Origin: Rhizobium ecuadorense
GTDB taxonomy: Bacteria > Pseudomonadota > Alphaproteobacteria > Rhizobiales > Rhizobiaceae
Assembly (NCBI RefSeq): GCF_001187535.1
Contig: NZ_LFIO01001737.1
Coordinates: 1-52,529, forward strand
DNA: 52,529 nt
Direction of reading: 5' to 3'
Position 1 is the first letter of the stretch. Each line of letters starts with the position of its first letter. The notes under the pieces are model-generated. The model was not told the DNA's origin, searched no databases, and saw nothing but the letters and a program-made list of their open reading frames with translations. Shown here one piece after another: positions 8,308 to 16,875 of the stretch. A program made the translations under genes and the position numbers.

Positions 8308-8751
8308 TTAGAGAAAACGGTCGAGCAGGCCGGCAAGCGTCTTCGCCTCGTTTTCGGCAAGCTTGCAGCCAATATGGGTCTCGATCGCGCCGCCATAAAC
8401 GGTCCACATGCGCTCGCGGAGCTGCCGGCCGGCCTCGGTGATCACAACCCAGCGGCCGCGCCCATCCTCGGCGAAGACCTCGCGCCGGACGAGGCCCTCC
8501 CTTTCCAGCCGGTCGATCAGGCGGGAAAGATTATACTGCGCAAGCAAAGTCCGCTCTTCGATCTCATAGGGGCGCAGCCTGCCTTCCCCGGCGCGCGCCA
8601 GTTCCCACAGCACGTCATACCAGGCAAGCGGCGGCATGCCGGCCGCCTTCAGCTCGGATTCGATCGCGCCGAGCAGGCGCTCGCGGACGCGCATGATGCT
8701 CGTCCAGGCAAGGGTGGAGGCTTCGCTCGGTTTCGGCATTTTCTCAGGCAT
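8308..8751 (-). CDS. MarR-family transcriptional regulator
   Basis: The protein has about 147 residues from the ATG at 8751. It contains a winged helix-turn-helix with the recognition segment YNLSRLIDRLEREGLV and the basic wing FAEDGRGRWVVITEAG, typical of MarR proteins. A longer version starting at 8808 would place its start codon within an operator palindrome, so the shorter start is preferred, although no strong ribosome site precedes it. It is divergent from a glutathione S-transferase gene and two short palindromes lie between them, so it probably represses both genes. Confidence 0.87.
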   Translation of the reverse strand: MPEKMPKPSEASTLAWTSIMRVRERLLGAIESELKAAGMPPLAWYDVLWELARAGEGRLRPYEIEERTLLAQYNLSRLIDRLEREGLVRREVFAEDGRGRWVVITEAGRQLRERMWTVYGGAIETHIGCKLAENEAKTLAGLLDRFL

Positions 8752-8753
8752 AA

Positions 8754-8808
8754 ATGCAATTACATCTATCTTGAATTCCGTCGCAAGCGCTATTAGATGC
8801 ATTTGCAT
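8754..8808. promoter_or_regulatory. Two related palindromes between the MarR and GST genes
   Basis: ATGCAATTACAT (8754-8765) and ATGCATTTGCAT (8797-8808) are imperfect palindromes sharing the form ATG-Y-A-W-W-TGCAT (in one orientation), 43 bases apart centre to centre, i.e. about four helical turns. Their place in the shared divergent promoter suggests MarR binding sites. This is inference from symmetry and spacing. Confidence 0.6.
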
Positions 8809-8830
8809 AGATTGTGATCAGGAGATTTCC

Positions 8831-9514
8831 ATGAGCAGGCTTACCCTCATCAGCCATCATCTCTGCCCCTATGTGCAGCGCGCCGCGATCGCGCTTCTCG
8901 AGAAGTGTGTGCCTTTCGAGCGCATCAACATCGATCTTGCCGACAAGCCGAACTGGTTCCTGAAAATTTCGCCGCTCGGCAAGGTGCCGCTGCTCAGGAT
9001 CGAGGAGGAGGATGGCAGCGGGGCCGTCCTGTTCGAAAGCAGCGTCATCTGCGAATATCTGGAGGAAACGCAGCCAGGCGTCGCGCTGCATCCCAAAGAC
9101 GCGCTGACGCGTGCCTTCAATCGCGGCTGGATGGAATTCGGTTCGTCCTTGCTGTCCGATCTCTGGGGTTATGAAACGGCACAGGATGAACTGCAGCTGG
9201 AGGCCAAGCGCAAGGCGCTCATTGCAAAGTTCACGACGCTCGAAGGGGTGCTGGGCGACGGGCCTTATTTTGCCGGCAGCAGCTTCGGCCTGGTCGATGC
9301 CGTCTTCGCGCCGGTCTTCCGCTATTTCGATCTCTTCGATACGCTTGGCGACAGGGGCATCTTCGAAGGGCTCAAGCGGATGAAGCGCTGGCGCAAGGCG
9401 CTGTCCGAGCGCGCAAGCGTGAAGGCCGCCGTCGGCGAGGATTACCCGCAGCGGCTGACGGAATTTTTGGAGAAGCATAACTCGATCCTGCTCAGGCTGC
9501 CTGCCGCCGCCTGA
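8831..9514 (+). CDS. Glutathione S-transferase family protein
   Basis: The 227-residue protein has an N-terminal thioredoxin-like domain (1-80) with the CPYVQR motif (Cys12), the cis-proline segment LGKVPLL and the glutathione-contact FESSVICEYLEE, followed by an all-helical C-terminal domain. Cysteine rather than serine in the active site resembles omega/beta-like or stringent-starvation-type GSTs. GGAG six bases before the ATG at 8831 fixes the start. The divergent MarR gene suggests induction by a small reactive compound. The substrate is not deducible. A strong hairpin follows the gene. Confidence 0.9.
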   Translation: MSRLTLISHHLCPYVQRAAIALLEKCVPFERINIDLADKPNWFLKISPLGKVPLLRIEEEDGSGAVLFESSVICEYLEETQPGVALHPKDALTRAFNRGWMEFGSSLLSDLWGYETAQDELQLEAKRKALIAKFTTLEGVLGDGPYFAGSSFGLVDAVFAPVFRYFDLFDTLGDRGIFEGLKRMKRWRKALSERASVKAAVGEDYPQRLTEFLEKHNSILLRLPAAA

Positions 9515-9523
9515 AGCGCAACT

Positions 9524-9549
9524 GGCGGCCGGACATCCATCCGGCCGCC
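9524..9549 (+). terminator. Hairpin after the GST gene
   Basis: GGCGGCCGGA, a six-base loop CATCCA, then TCCGGCCGCC form a perfect ten-pair GC-rich stem 10 bases after the GST stop. No strong T-run follows, so termination may be imperfect. Confidence 0.6.
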
Positions 9550-9666
9550 GGCAATTCGGCGACACGACACTTCATTTTCGCCGCAAACGGGTCTAAGTCT
9601 GCCAGCCTCTTGGACCGGTTCAGCTTTTCACGGAAGCGCAGAACCGCTCCAATCTTTTGGATCTAC

Positions 9667-9710
9667 GCAATTCCGGACGGAAAACCGCTTCGCACTTTTC
9701 CTGGAATTGC
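9667..9710. repeat. Rhizobial palindromic repeat, GCAATTCC-arm version
   Basis: GCAATTCC and GGAATTGC form the outer arms of a 44-base palindrome whose middle reads GAAAACCGCTTCGCACTTTTCC. The same middle appears with different arms at 19391-19436. Such elements are common between rhizobial genes. It lies in the 227-base spacer before the aminopeptidase gene, which otherwise shows nothing I can name. Confidence 0.75.
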
Positions 9711-9741
9711 TCTAGCGTCGATGACAGAAGGCAGGTTGAAC

Positions 9742-10995
9742 ATGACTTTCATGCCCCAGAGCCAGAACACCATTGATCCCGTCAAGCTGGAGAAGCTTGC
9801 TGAGGTCGCCGTCAAGGTCGGGCTGCAGCTGCGCAAAGGTCAGGATCTGGTCGTCACCGCACCTGTGGTGGCGCTGCCGCTCGTTCGGCTGATCACCAAG
9901 CACGCCTATCAGGCGGGCGCCGGCCTCGTCACCGCCTTCTATTCCGACGAGGAAACGACGCTGGCGCGCTATCAGCACGGCAGCGACGAGAGCTTCGACC
10001 GCGCCTCCGACTGGCTCTATGAGGGCATGGCCAAGGCCTATGACAACGGGGCGGCGCGCCTTGCGATCGCCGGCGACAATCCGCTGCTGCTGTCCGAGCA
10101 GGATGCCGGCAAGGTCGGCCGCGCCAATCGCGCCACATCGACCGCCTACAAGCCGGCGCTGGAAAAGATCTCGAATTTCGACATCAACTGGAACATCGTC
10201 TCCTATCCCAATCCGTCCTGGGCCAAGGTGGTCTTCCCCGGCGATCCTGAACCGATCGCCATCGCCAAGCTCGCCAAGGCGATCTTTGCCGCCTCGCGCG
10301 TCGATGTCAGCGATCCCGTCGCCGCCTGGGCCGAACACAATGCCAATCTGGCCAAGCGCTCCGCCTGGCTGAACGGCGAGCGCTTCGCTTCGCTGCATTT
10401 CCAGGGACCGGGCACCGACCTGACGGTCGGACTTGCCGACGGGCATGAATGGCATGGCGGCGCTTCCACCGCCAAGAACGGCATTACCTGCAATCCGAAC
10501 ATCCCGACCGAGGAAGTCTTCACCACGCCGCATGCGCTGCGCGTCGAAGGCCATGTTTCCAGCACCAAGCCGCTGTCGCACCAGGGCACGCTGATCGACA
10601 ATATCCAGGTGCGCTTCGAGGCAGGGCGCATCGTCGAGGCGAAGGCATCGCGCGGCGAAGAGGTCCTGAACAAGGTGCTCGATACCGACGAAGGTGCGCG
10701 CCGGCTCGGCGAAGTGGCGCTCGTGCCGCATTCCTCGCCGATCTCGGCGAGCGGCATCCTGTTCTACAACACGCTGTTCGACGAAAACGCCTCGTGCCAC
10801 ATCGCGCTCGGCCAGTGCTATTCCAAGTGCTTCCTGAACGGCGCGACACTGAGCCAGGAGGAGATCAAGGCGCAGGGCGGCAATTCCAGCCTGATCCATA
10901 TCGACTGGATGATCGGCTCGGATAAGGTCGATATCGACGGCGTCAAGCCGGATGGTTTGCGGGTTCCGGTGATGCGGCAGGGCGAATGGGCCTGA
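9742..10995 (+). CDS. M29-family aminopeptidase (AmpS/AmpT-like)
   Basis: From the ATG at 9742 the protein has 417 residues, the normal size of the dimeric metal-dependent M29 aminopeptidases that remove N-terminal residues from cytosolic peptides. Family blocks visible include LEKLAEVAVKVGLQLRKGQD near the N-terminus, GTDLTVGL then HEWHGG, CNPNIPTEEVFTTPH, and toward the end ALVPHSSPIS, NTLFDENASCHIALG and SLIHIDWMIGS, which carry the metal-binding Glu, His and Asp residues. AGG upstream of 9742 supports this start; the frame is open back to 9610. Its 3' end overlaps the convergent EamA gene by about 50 bases. Confidence 0.92.
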   Translation: MTFMPQSQNTIDPVKLEKLAEVAVKVGLQLRKGQDLVVTAPVVALPLVRLITKHAYQAGAGLVTAFYSDEETTLARYQHGSDESFDRASDWLYEGMAKAYDNGAARLAIAGDNPLLLSEQDAGKVGRANRATSTAYKPALEKISNFDINWNIVSYPNPSWAKVVFPGDPEPIAIAKLAKAIFAASRVDVSDPVAAWAEHNANLAKRSAWLNGERFASLHFQGPGTDLTVGLADGHEWHGGASTAKNGITCNPNIPTEEVFTTPHALRVEGHVSSTKPLSHQGTLIDNIQVRFEAGRIVEAKASRGEEVLNKVLDTDEGARRLGEVALVPHSSPISASGILFYNTLFDENASCHIALGQCYSKCFLNGATLSQEEIKAQGGNSSLIHIDWMIGSDKVDIDGVKPDGLRVPVMRQGEWA

Positions 10996-11854
10996 CCGGC
11001 ATCGTCGCGCGCTGACTGAGCCAGACGCTGGCAAGGACCATGGCGAAGCCGGCGATCTGCGCCGGCGCCAGGCTCTGGCCGAGCGCCAGCCAGCCGAGCA
11101 GCGTGGCGACGACGGGGCTCAGAAAGCCGAGCGAGGCGACCGCCGAGGGCTCGATGCGCGACAGGCCGCGAAACCACAGAAGATAGGTGAAGGCCGCGCC
11201 GATCAGGCCGAGATAGGCAATGCCGGCGATATTTGCGACGGTCGGTTCCGGCAGCGCCGGTTCGAGGAAAAGCGCAAAAGGCACCAGCAGGATGCCGCCT
11301 GCCGTCAATTGCCAGGCGGTGAAGGTGAGGTTTGACACCGGCGGCGCCCAGCGCCGCGTCAGCACCGTGCCGAAGGCCATCGAGACGGCGCCGGCAAGAC
11401 CGGCGGCAACGCCCGCAGGATCGAGCCCCGCCTTCGGCGTCAATACCAGCAATCCCACGCCGGCCATGCCGGCAAGACCCGCCAAGACGGCAAGCGGCCG
11501 GATCGGCTTGCCGAGGAAAAGCCGCGACAGCGCGATGACGATCAGCGGCTGCACCGCGCCGACCGTTGCGGCAACGCCGCCCGGCAGCCGGTAGGCCGAG
11601 ACGAAGAGCATCGCCCAGAAGAACGCGAAGTTCAGCGTGCCGAGAATGAAGGCCCTTCTTCACCAGATGCCATAGGGCAATTTTCTCACCAGCAGCAGAA
11701 GCAGCAGCCCGGCCGGCAAGGCGCGCAGCATCGCCACCGTCAGCGGATATCCGGCCGGGAGAAATGCGGTGGTGACGATGTAGGTGCTGCCCCAGATGGC
11801 GGGCGCAAGCGCGGTCGCCGCAAGATCGGCGGTGCAACGGCTATTTATCTTCAT
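10943..11854 (-). pseudogene. EamA/DMT-family transporter gene with an in-frame stop
   Basis: The frame opens at the ATG at 11854 (MKINSRCTADLAATALAPAI) and reads through two membrane helices to LLVRKLPYGIW, then meets TGA at 11660-11662. The same frame continues immediately with RRAFILGTLNFAFFWAMLFV and gives the remaining helices of a ten-helix drug/metabolite exporter, including VAATVGAVQPLIVIALSR. No frame shift is needed to join the halves: a single TGG-to-TGA change would restore one protein of about 302 residues. The second half alone, from an ATG at 11611, would lack helices and is unlikely to work. It is divergent from a MarR gene. Confidence 0.8.
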
Positions 11855-11897
11855 TTCAAGAATCTCTATTTCAAGATAAATCCATTTTACCCGGTTT

Positions 11898-11915
11898 TAT
11901 CTTGACGTCAAGATA
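11898..11915. promoter_or_regulatory. 18-base perfect palindrome, probable MarR operator
   Basis: TATCTTGACGTCAAGATA is a perfect inverted repeat 17 bases before the MarR start codon, in the divergent promoter shared with the EamA gene. Related half sites (TTATCTT, TTCAAGATAAA) lie at about 11843-11881. The layout fits a regulator that controls itself and the exporter. Confidence 0.75.
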
Positions 11916-11932
11916 ATGGATGTTATCGATGG

Positions 11933-12436
11933 ATGATGAGCAAAGACAGCAAGCCGGATCACGTCGACAGGATCCTGGCGCAATGGCGCCAGGAACGTCC
12001 GGATCTCGACGTCGAACCGATGGGCATCCTCGGACGCCTGAAGCGCCTCGGCACCCATCTCGGCCGCGAAGTGGAGGCGGTGCTCATGAAGCACGGGCTT
12101 TCCACCTCCGCCTTCGACGTGCTGGCCACGCTTCGCCGCTCCGGCGCGCCGCACCGGCTCTCGCCGGGCGAACTCCTGGAGATGACCATGGTCAGCTCCG
12201 GTACGATGACCAACCGCATCGACCAGTTGGAGAAATCAGGCTTCGTCGAGCGCATCGTCAACCCGGATGACAGGCGCAGCGTGTTGATCGCGCTGACAGA
12301 TAAGGGGCTGGCGACGGTGGAAGCGGCCGTCGATGCGCATGTCGCCAATCAGCACCGGCTGACGGGGAACCTGAGCGCTGCCGATAAGGCGGAACTCGAC
12401 CGGTTGCTCAGGAAGTTTCTTTCGGATTTCGAGTAG
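11933..12436 (+). CDS. MarR-family transcriptional regulator
   Basis: This 167-residue protein has a MarR winged helix-turn-helix: FDVLATLRRSG, then LSPGELLEMTMVSSGTMTNR as the recognition helix, and the wing NPDDRRSVLIALTDKG. The VEPMGILGRLKRLGTHLG N-terminus forms the dimerisation helices. The length and sequence resemble MarR proteins that control drug or metabolite exporters, and it diverges from an EamA transporter gene that carries an internal stop. Two consecutive ATG codons (11933, 11936) could start it; no clear ribosome site is seen. Confidence 0.9.
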   Translation: MMSKDSKPDHVDRILAQWRQERPDLDVEPMGILGRLKRLGTHLGREVEAVLMKHGLSTSAFDVLATLRRSGAPHRLSPGELLEMTMVSSGTMTNRIDQLEKSGFVERIVNPDDRRSVLIALTDKGLATVEAAVDAHVANQHRLTGNLSAADKAELDRLLRKFLSDFE

Positions 12437-12464
12437 TTTCCACTATGTGGCGGAGTGCTTGCGG

Positions 12465-12688
12465 CATGGATGCTCGGGTCAAGCCCGAGCAGGACGGAGG
12501 GTGGGGGACCCGAGCGGCAAGATAGGGACGTCCGAAGGAATTTCAGTAAAATGGGCCAGCAGTTCTGCGTCGGAATCGCGCAAAATAAAACACGCCAATT
12601 TCAACAAAATCACCGCTGCGCTTGCATTCCTTGCCGCATAGGCACCCTCACCCTCCGTCGTCCTCGGGCTTGACCCGAGGACCCATGG
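12465..12688. repeat. Pair of inverted repeat units flanking about 135 bases
   Basis: The unit at about 12465-12506 reappears inverted at about 12643-12688. Each contains its own stem-loop: TGCTCGGG-TCAAG-CCCGAGCA at 12471-12491 and TCCTCGGG-CTTGA-CCCGAGGA at 12661-12681, followed by the shared GACGGAGGGTG block (in inverse orientation in the second). The one base that differs in the stems is changed on both arms, so pairing is kept. The DNA between the units shows no gene. They fill the spacer between the MarR and xseA genes. Confidence 0.75.
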
Positions 12689-12721
12689 CCGCAACCAGCG
12701 CGTCGGCCGCTAGGACCCGCT

Positions 12722-14305
12722 CTAAAACAGACTTCCCTGCTTCGACGGATCGCCGGTTTCCCTGGCAGGCCGCTTCCTCAGCGAGGCAGGCGGTGCGCCG
12801 TCTTCCGTGGTCACCGCGCCGATGCGGCCGTCGGAAAATTCGATAGAGACTGCGGCACCTGTCGAAAGAGCTGAAGCCTGCGACACCGGCCTATTCTCAT
12901 CGTCGCGGATCACCGCGTAGCCGCGCTTCAGCACATTCTTGTAGGAGAGCGACTGCAGCACGCGATCCTGCGCCGCAAGTGCTGCTTTTGCCCGGATCAG
13001 TCGATGGGATGTCGCGGTGTCGGCGTGCCGGATGAGATTGGCGAGGTGGTCGCGGGCGCGGCCGGTCTGCGCCTGCAGGCGGGCTGGGAGCGAGGCGAAG
13101 ACCGCCTCGGCGCGGCCGACGCGGGATTTCGAGCGGTCGATCAGCCGCTCGACCATGCGCTCGGCCCGCACCATCCGCTCGTTCAGAGTCTGCCGCCGCT
13201 CGGCGATGCGGTTGGCCAGCACATCGGGGCGCAGATGCGCGGCGACGCGCTCGAAGCCGCGGCGCTTGTTGATGGTGTTGAGTTCCAGTCCGCGGCCAAG
13301 GCCGGCCGCCGCCTCATCGAAACGCCGGCGCGGCAAGGCAAGAAGCTGGTCGAGCGACGGCAACGCCCGCATCAGAGCGCGCACCGACTGGCGGCGCTGG
13401 TCCATCTGCCGGTTCATGCAGCCCTGCAGCCGCGCGGCAAGGGCAGCGGTTTGCGCCTCGAGCTCCGCCTTGACCGGCACAGCCATCTCGGCAGCTCCTG
13501 TCGGCGTCGGGGCACGGACATCGGCGGCATAGTCGATCAGCGTCCAGTCGGTTTCATGGCCGACCGCCGAGATCAGGGGTATCCGGCTTTCGGCGGCCGC
13601 ACGCACGACGATCTCGTCGTTGAAACTCCAGAGATCCTCAAGGCTGCCGCCGCCGCGCGCGACGATCAACACGTCCGGGCGGGGGATGGCGCCTTTCGGC
13701 TCCAGCGCGTTGAAGCCGCGAATGGCGTTCGCCACCTCCTCGCCGGATCCCTCGCCCTGAACCTTCACCGGCCAGACGAGGACATGCACGGGGAAACGAT
13801 CGGAGATCCGGTGAAGAATATCGCGGATCACGGCACCTGTCGGCGAGGTGACGACGCCGATCACCCTGGGCATGAAGGGCAGCCGCTTCTTGCGGGCGGC
13901 ATCGAACAGGCCTTCGGCGCCGAGCCTGCGCTTGCGCTCCTCGATCAGCGCCATCAGGGCGCCGGCGCCGGCCGGCTCCAGCGTCTCGATGACGATCTGA
14001 TATTTCGAGGAGCCGGGAAAGGTGGTGACCTTGCCGGTGGCGATCACCTCCATACCCTCTTCCGGACGGAACTTCAGCCGCGAGAAGGTGCCTTTCCAGA
14101 TGACCGCGTCGATGCGGGCGCGATCGTCCTTCAGCGCGAAATAGGCATGACCCGAAGAATGCGGCCCGCGATAGCCTGATATTTCGCCGCGCACACGAAC
14201 CTGGTCGAAGGCCGTTTCGACGGTGCGCTTGATCGAGCCGGAAAGCTCCGAAACCGAATATTCGGCAAGGTTGGTCGGCGAATCGCTGTCGAAGAGGTTG
14301 CTCAT
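12722..14305 (-). CDS. xseA: Exodeoxyribonuclease VII large subunit
   Basis: The 527-residue protein is the catalytic large subunit of ExoVII, which degrades single-stranded DNA in both directions together with the small subunit XseB. The N-terminal OB-fold domain (about 10-110) contains VRGEISGYRGPHSSGHAYFALKD-like residues and DAVIWKG. The catalytic domain shows PRVIGVVTSPTGAVIRDI, DVLIVARGGGSLEDLWSFND and SAVGHETDWTLIDYAADVRA, all hallmark blocks. A long helical region (260-420) follows, and the C-terminal VLKRGYAVIRD motif is present. No xseB gene is in the window. The gene faces away from the 14604 gene. Confidence 0.97.
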   Translation of the reverse strand: MSNLFDSDSPTNLAEYSVSELSGSIKRTVETAFDQVRVRGEISGYRGPHSSGHAYFALKDDRARIDAVIWKGTFSRLKFRPEEGMEVIATGKVTTFPGSSKYQIVIETLEPAGAGALMALIEERKRRLGAEGLFDAARKKRLPFMPRVIGVVTSPTGAVIRDILHRISDRFPVHVLVWPVKVQGEGSGEEVANAIRGFNALEPKGAIPRPDVLIVARGGGSLEDLWSFNDEIVVRAAAESRIPLISAVGHETDWTLIDYAADVRAPTPTGAAEMAVPVKAELEAQTAALAARLQGCMNRQMDQRRQSVRALMRALPSLDQLLALPRRRFDEAAAGLGRGLELNTINKRRGFERVAAHLRPDVLANRIAERRQTLNERMVRAERMVERLIDRSKSRVGRAEAVFASLPARLQAQTGRARDHLANLIRHADTATSHRLIRAKAALAAQDRVLQSLSYKNVLKRGYAVIRDDENRPVSQASALSTGAAVSIEFSDGRIGAVTTEDGAPPASLRKRPARETGDPSKQGSLF

Positions 14306-14603
14306 CCCTTCTTTTTATGTCGATCGGCGGCAAACGGGAAGGTCGGTATCGGCGCAGCGAGCCTGTTTTCCCGGCTGTCGAAGTCGGCGGCGGCGGGCAC
14401 ATGTGGTCGCGGCAGCCTGGCGGGTGAACAGCGAAATCGGGTAAATCCGTTTGGTTGCGGAACGCATCGTTAGAATGCGCGTTATAGATGAAAGGGATTG
14501 CTAACCACCGCAATACAAAGGCTTTTCGGCGGGGAGTGCCGGTAAATCTTTGTTAGCTGGCGCTTCCTATGCTTCCCCTCGTTATCACTGGGAAGGTGCT
14601 GAA
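14306..14603. other. Spacer between xseA and the small membrane protein gene
   Basis: This divergent 298-base spacer should hold promoters for both neighbours. I see no open frame with family similarity, no RNA gene and no clear repeat. Promoter elements could not be placed confidently. Confidence 0.5.
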
Positions 14604-14849
14604 ATGATTATTCTCACAGCAGCAGCATTGGGCATCACCGCCGGGCAAACGCGCTCGGCCGCCGCGATCGCGTTGGTTGCCGCGCTGATCGGAATAACCT
14701 TCGCGGTGGCGGCGATCACCTCGCCCGGGCCGGTCTCCATCCTGGCCTTCGTCTATGCCGTTCTCGGCTATAATGGCGGCCTCATGCTCTTCGTTCTCGG
14801 GCTCTTTGCCAAAACGCGGCTTCGCCCCGCGACGCGCGTTTCCCACTAA
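14604..14849 (+). CDS. Small two-helix membrane protein of unknown function
   Basis: The ATG at 14604 is preceded by AAGGTGCTGAA and gives an 81-residue protein. It has a hydrophobic stretch at about 20-45 (AIALVAALIGITFAVAAI), a second at about 46-68 (ILAFVYAVLGYNGGLMLFVL) and a short basic tail (KTRLRPATR) expected in the cytoplasm. The frame opens at 14550 but the upstream part has no ribosome site. I do not recognise a family. It converges with the large membrane protein gene that ends 23 bases downstream. Confidence 0.6.
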   Translation: MIILTAAALGITAGQTRSAAAIALVAALIGITFAVAAITSPGPVSILAFVYAVLGYNGGLMLFVLGLFAKTRLRPATRVSH

Positions 14850-14872
14850 AGGCTAGCCGAAAACTGCCGGCG

Positions 14873-16714
14873 TCAGTTCACCGCCGGCCGATAGCGAAAG
14901 AACTGAACGCCCACCTCAGCCGCCTTCGGAAGCGGCTCCAGATAGGGCGGAATATTGCCTTTGCCGAGTTCCGCGTAGAGCCCATCCGGTTTCAGCTTGG
15001 CGATCTCCCGGGTCTGCAGGTCGGCGGGGCAGAAGCCAAGCACCGTCACATCAGCCCCCTTCAGGAAGGCTTCCGCCTCCTGCGGCTCCGCCAGACCGAT
15101 ATGCAGTTCCGTCAGCATGCCGCCCTGATTGCGGTGATAGGGCGCGGAAAGAACCCGGTTCTGCGTGAAACGGAGGATCGGCACGCCCATTTCCGAGGGT
15201 GCGGAGACCAGGCCGGCCGGAAGCCCGGCGAGCGGCGCCAGCGCCGCTTTCGATGTGCAGGAAAGCAGCTTTTCTGTCGCCAGCTTCTGCGCGCCATTCT
15301 CCAACTGCAGCGAGGCAAGTCCGCCGCCGAGTGCCCAGGCGGCCGGAACGCTGGCCAGCACCGTGACGATATAGACGAAGGCGGCGGCAACGTTCTCGCT
15401 GTCGCTGTTGGAGATCCGCCTGATATCGATGATCAGCAAGGCAAGCGGCAGAATGGAGAGCAGGTTCGAGAAAGTGCTGCCGCGCACCTGGACCAGCGCG
15501 ATCGCAAAGCTGGTGGCGAGCAGGAAGAGCAGAACCAGATGGATCTGCATGCGGTCGCGCCGAACGATGCGGAAGATGCAGACCGTGATGCCGAACAGAC
15601 CGGCCGCATAGAAACCACCGATCGCGAAGGGATCGGTGCGAGCGAGAGCGAAGGCCGACTGCGCTTCCGACACATTCCTCAGCCAGAGCTCGACCAGCAT
15701 CGGATCGAGACCGGCGAGCGGGTCGCTCAGGCATTGCGGCGCAATCACCATCGCCGAACCGAGAACGCCGGCGCCGACGAGGCCAAGCGCTGCAAAGCGC
15801 AATGGCCGGCGCAGGCGGCTCGCAAAAACCGCCGAAAACAGCAGCAGCCCGCCGCCGATCGCCGCCAAGCTGTAATAACCGAGCGAGAGATTGTCGCAGG
15901 TGACCGTCGAATAGAGCCGGGGCGGCACCGTTGCGACAAAGAGGATGCTGATCGCAATCGCCAGCGCCAGGCCGAAGGCCTTAGCGGCGGCGGCGAATTT
16001 CTCCCCTTCCCAGGCCCAGAGCACAGCGATGGTCAGACAGACCGCGGCGACGAAAGGCGTCGTCTCGGCGCCGATGGCAATGGCGATGGCCGCCGCGATA
16101 CCGGCAACCGCATAACTCCAGCCGTGCCGCTCAGGATCCAGCAGCATCGCCACCATCGTCGCAACCAGCGCCAGCTGCGCATTGTGATGATCGATGGCTC
16201 CAGGCGCGAAACGGTTGCCGGTGTAGATCGCAAGACCGGTCATGCCGAGACAGATATGCATGCCGGCAATACCGCCGATACGCCGGCCGGCAACGGCCAT
16301 GGCGAGCATGGCGGGCAGGACGAGCGAAACCGGCCAGACGGCAAGCGCCAGCGCCTCGGCCGTCTCGCGGGGCGCAAACAGGCCGAAGAACCAGATCAGC
16401 GAAGCGATCGGCAGATCGATCAGCCGCGACCAATGCATCAGCGTGCCGCCACCGAGGCCGAGGCGATATTGCATCAGATCGAACCATCCCTGTCCGGCGA
16501 GAAAATCGCGAACCTCGATGAGACGCATTCCGTCGTCATTGTCGGGACCGACATAATCGGTGGCGGTAAAAAGCTTGGCGACGAGGAGGATGGTGGCGAG
16601 AACGACGCTATAGGCGATGACGGTTGGCCACAGGCGCATCATCAACCTGCCCAGTCCGCCCCTTTGGGCAGTGGTCACGGATGCGGCATTGGCGATCGGC
16701 TGCACGGCGTTCAT
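14873..16714 (-). CDS. Polytopic membrane protein, GT-C/STT3-like glycosyltransferase candidate
   Basis: The 613-residue protein has about eleven to thirteen predicted membrane helices in its first ~460 residues and a soluble C-terminal domain of about 140 residues. Its first extracytoplasmic loop carries GPDNDDGMRLIEVRDFLAGQ followed by LMHWSRLIDLP, and the second has GAIDHHNAQ. Acidic loops in these places are characteristic of GT-C enzymes that use polyprenyl-phosphate sugars (STT3/PMT/ArnT-like). It is divergent from a dolichol-phosphate-mannose-synthase-like GT2 and GtrA, which would supply and flip such a donor. The assignment to a reaction is inference. Confidence 0.7.
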   Translation of the reverse strand: MNAVQPIANAASVTTAQRGGLGRLMMRLWPTVIAYSVVLATILLVAKLFTATDYVGPDNDDGMRLIEVRDFLAGQGWFDLMQYRLGLGGGTLMHWSRLIDLPIASLIWFFGLFAPRETAEALALAVWPVSLVLPAMLAMAVAGRRIGGIAGMHICLGMTGLAIYTGNRFAPGAIDHHNAQLALVATMVAMLLDPERHGWSYAVAGIAAAIAIAIGAETTPFVAAVCLTIAVLWAWEGEKFAAAAKAFGLALAIAISILFVATVPPRLYSTVTCDNLSLGYYSLAAIGGGLLLFSAVFASRLRRPLRFAALGLVGAGVLGSAMVIAPQCLSDPLAGLDPMLVELWLRNVSEAQSAFALARTDPFAIGGFYAAGLFGITVCIFRIVRRDRMQIHLVLLFLLATSFAIALVQVRGSTFSNLLSILPLALLIIDIRRISNSDSENVAAAFVYIVTVLASVPAAWALGGGLASLQLENGAQKLATEKLLSCTSKAALAPLAGLPAGLVSAPSEMGVPILRFTQNRVLSAPYHRNQGGMLTELHIGLAEPQEAEAFLKGADVTVLGFCPADLQTREIAKLKPDGLYAELGKGNIPPYLEPLPKAAEVGVQFFRYRPAVN

Positions 16715-16875
16715 CGTGGTTAGCGCTTCGTTTCGAGATGGCCGAAGCTTAGCCGTCGCCGATCAAGAAAGTGTAAAGCCGCTTGCGGCGGCTACCGATT
16801 TTGCCTGCGTCATAGGGTCTTATTAACGGCGGGTGATTTAGGCTGCGTGCGGCTTTCAGTGTAACGAGTAGAGTC

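Noticed and set aside
8308..8808. Longer MarR start at 8808
   Set aside because: Its start codon would lie inside an operator palindrome; the shorter version from 8751 matches MarR length better.
13004..14179. Long open frame of 391 codons opposite xseA
   Set aside because: It lies entirely antisense to a clear xseA gene, shows no family similarity and is explained by the GC-rich third positions of the real gene.
15101..16723. 540-codon plus-strand frame opposite the large membrane protein gene
   Set aside because: The translation is low-complexity and hydrophilic (many R, Q, D, E) with no known motifs; it mirrors hydrophobic codons on the real strand.
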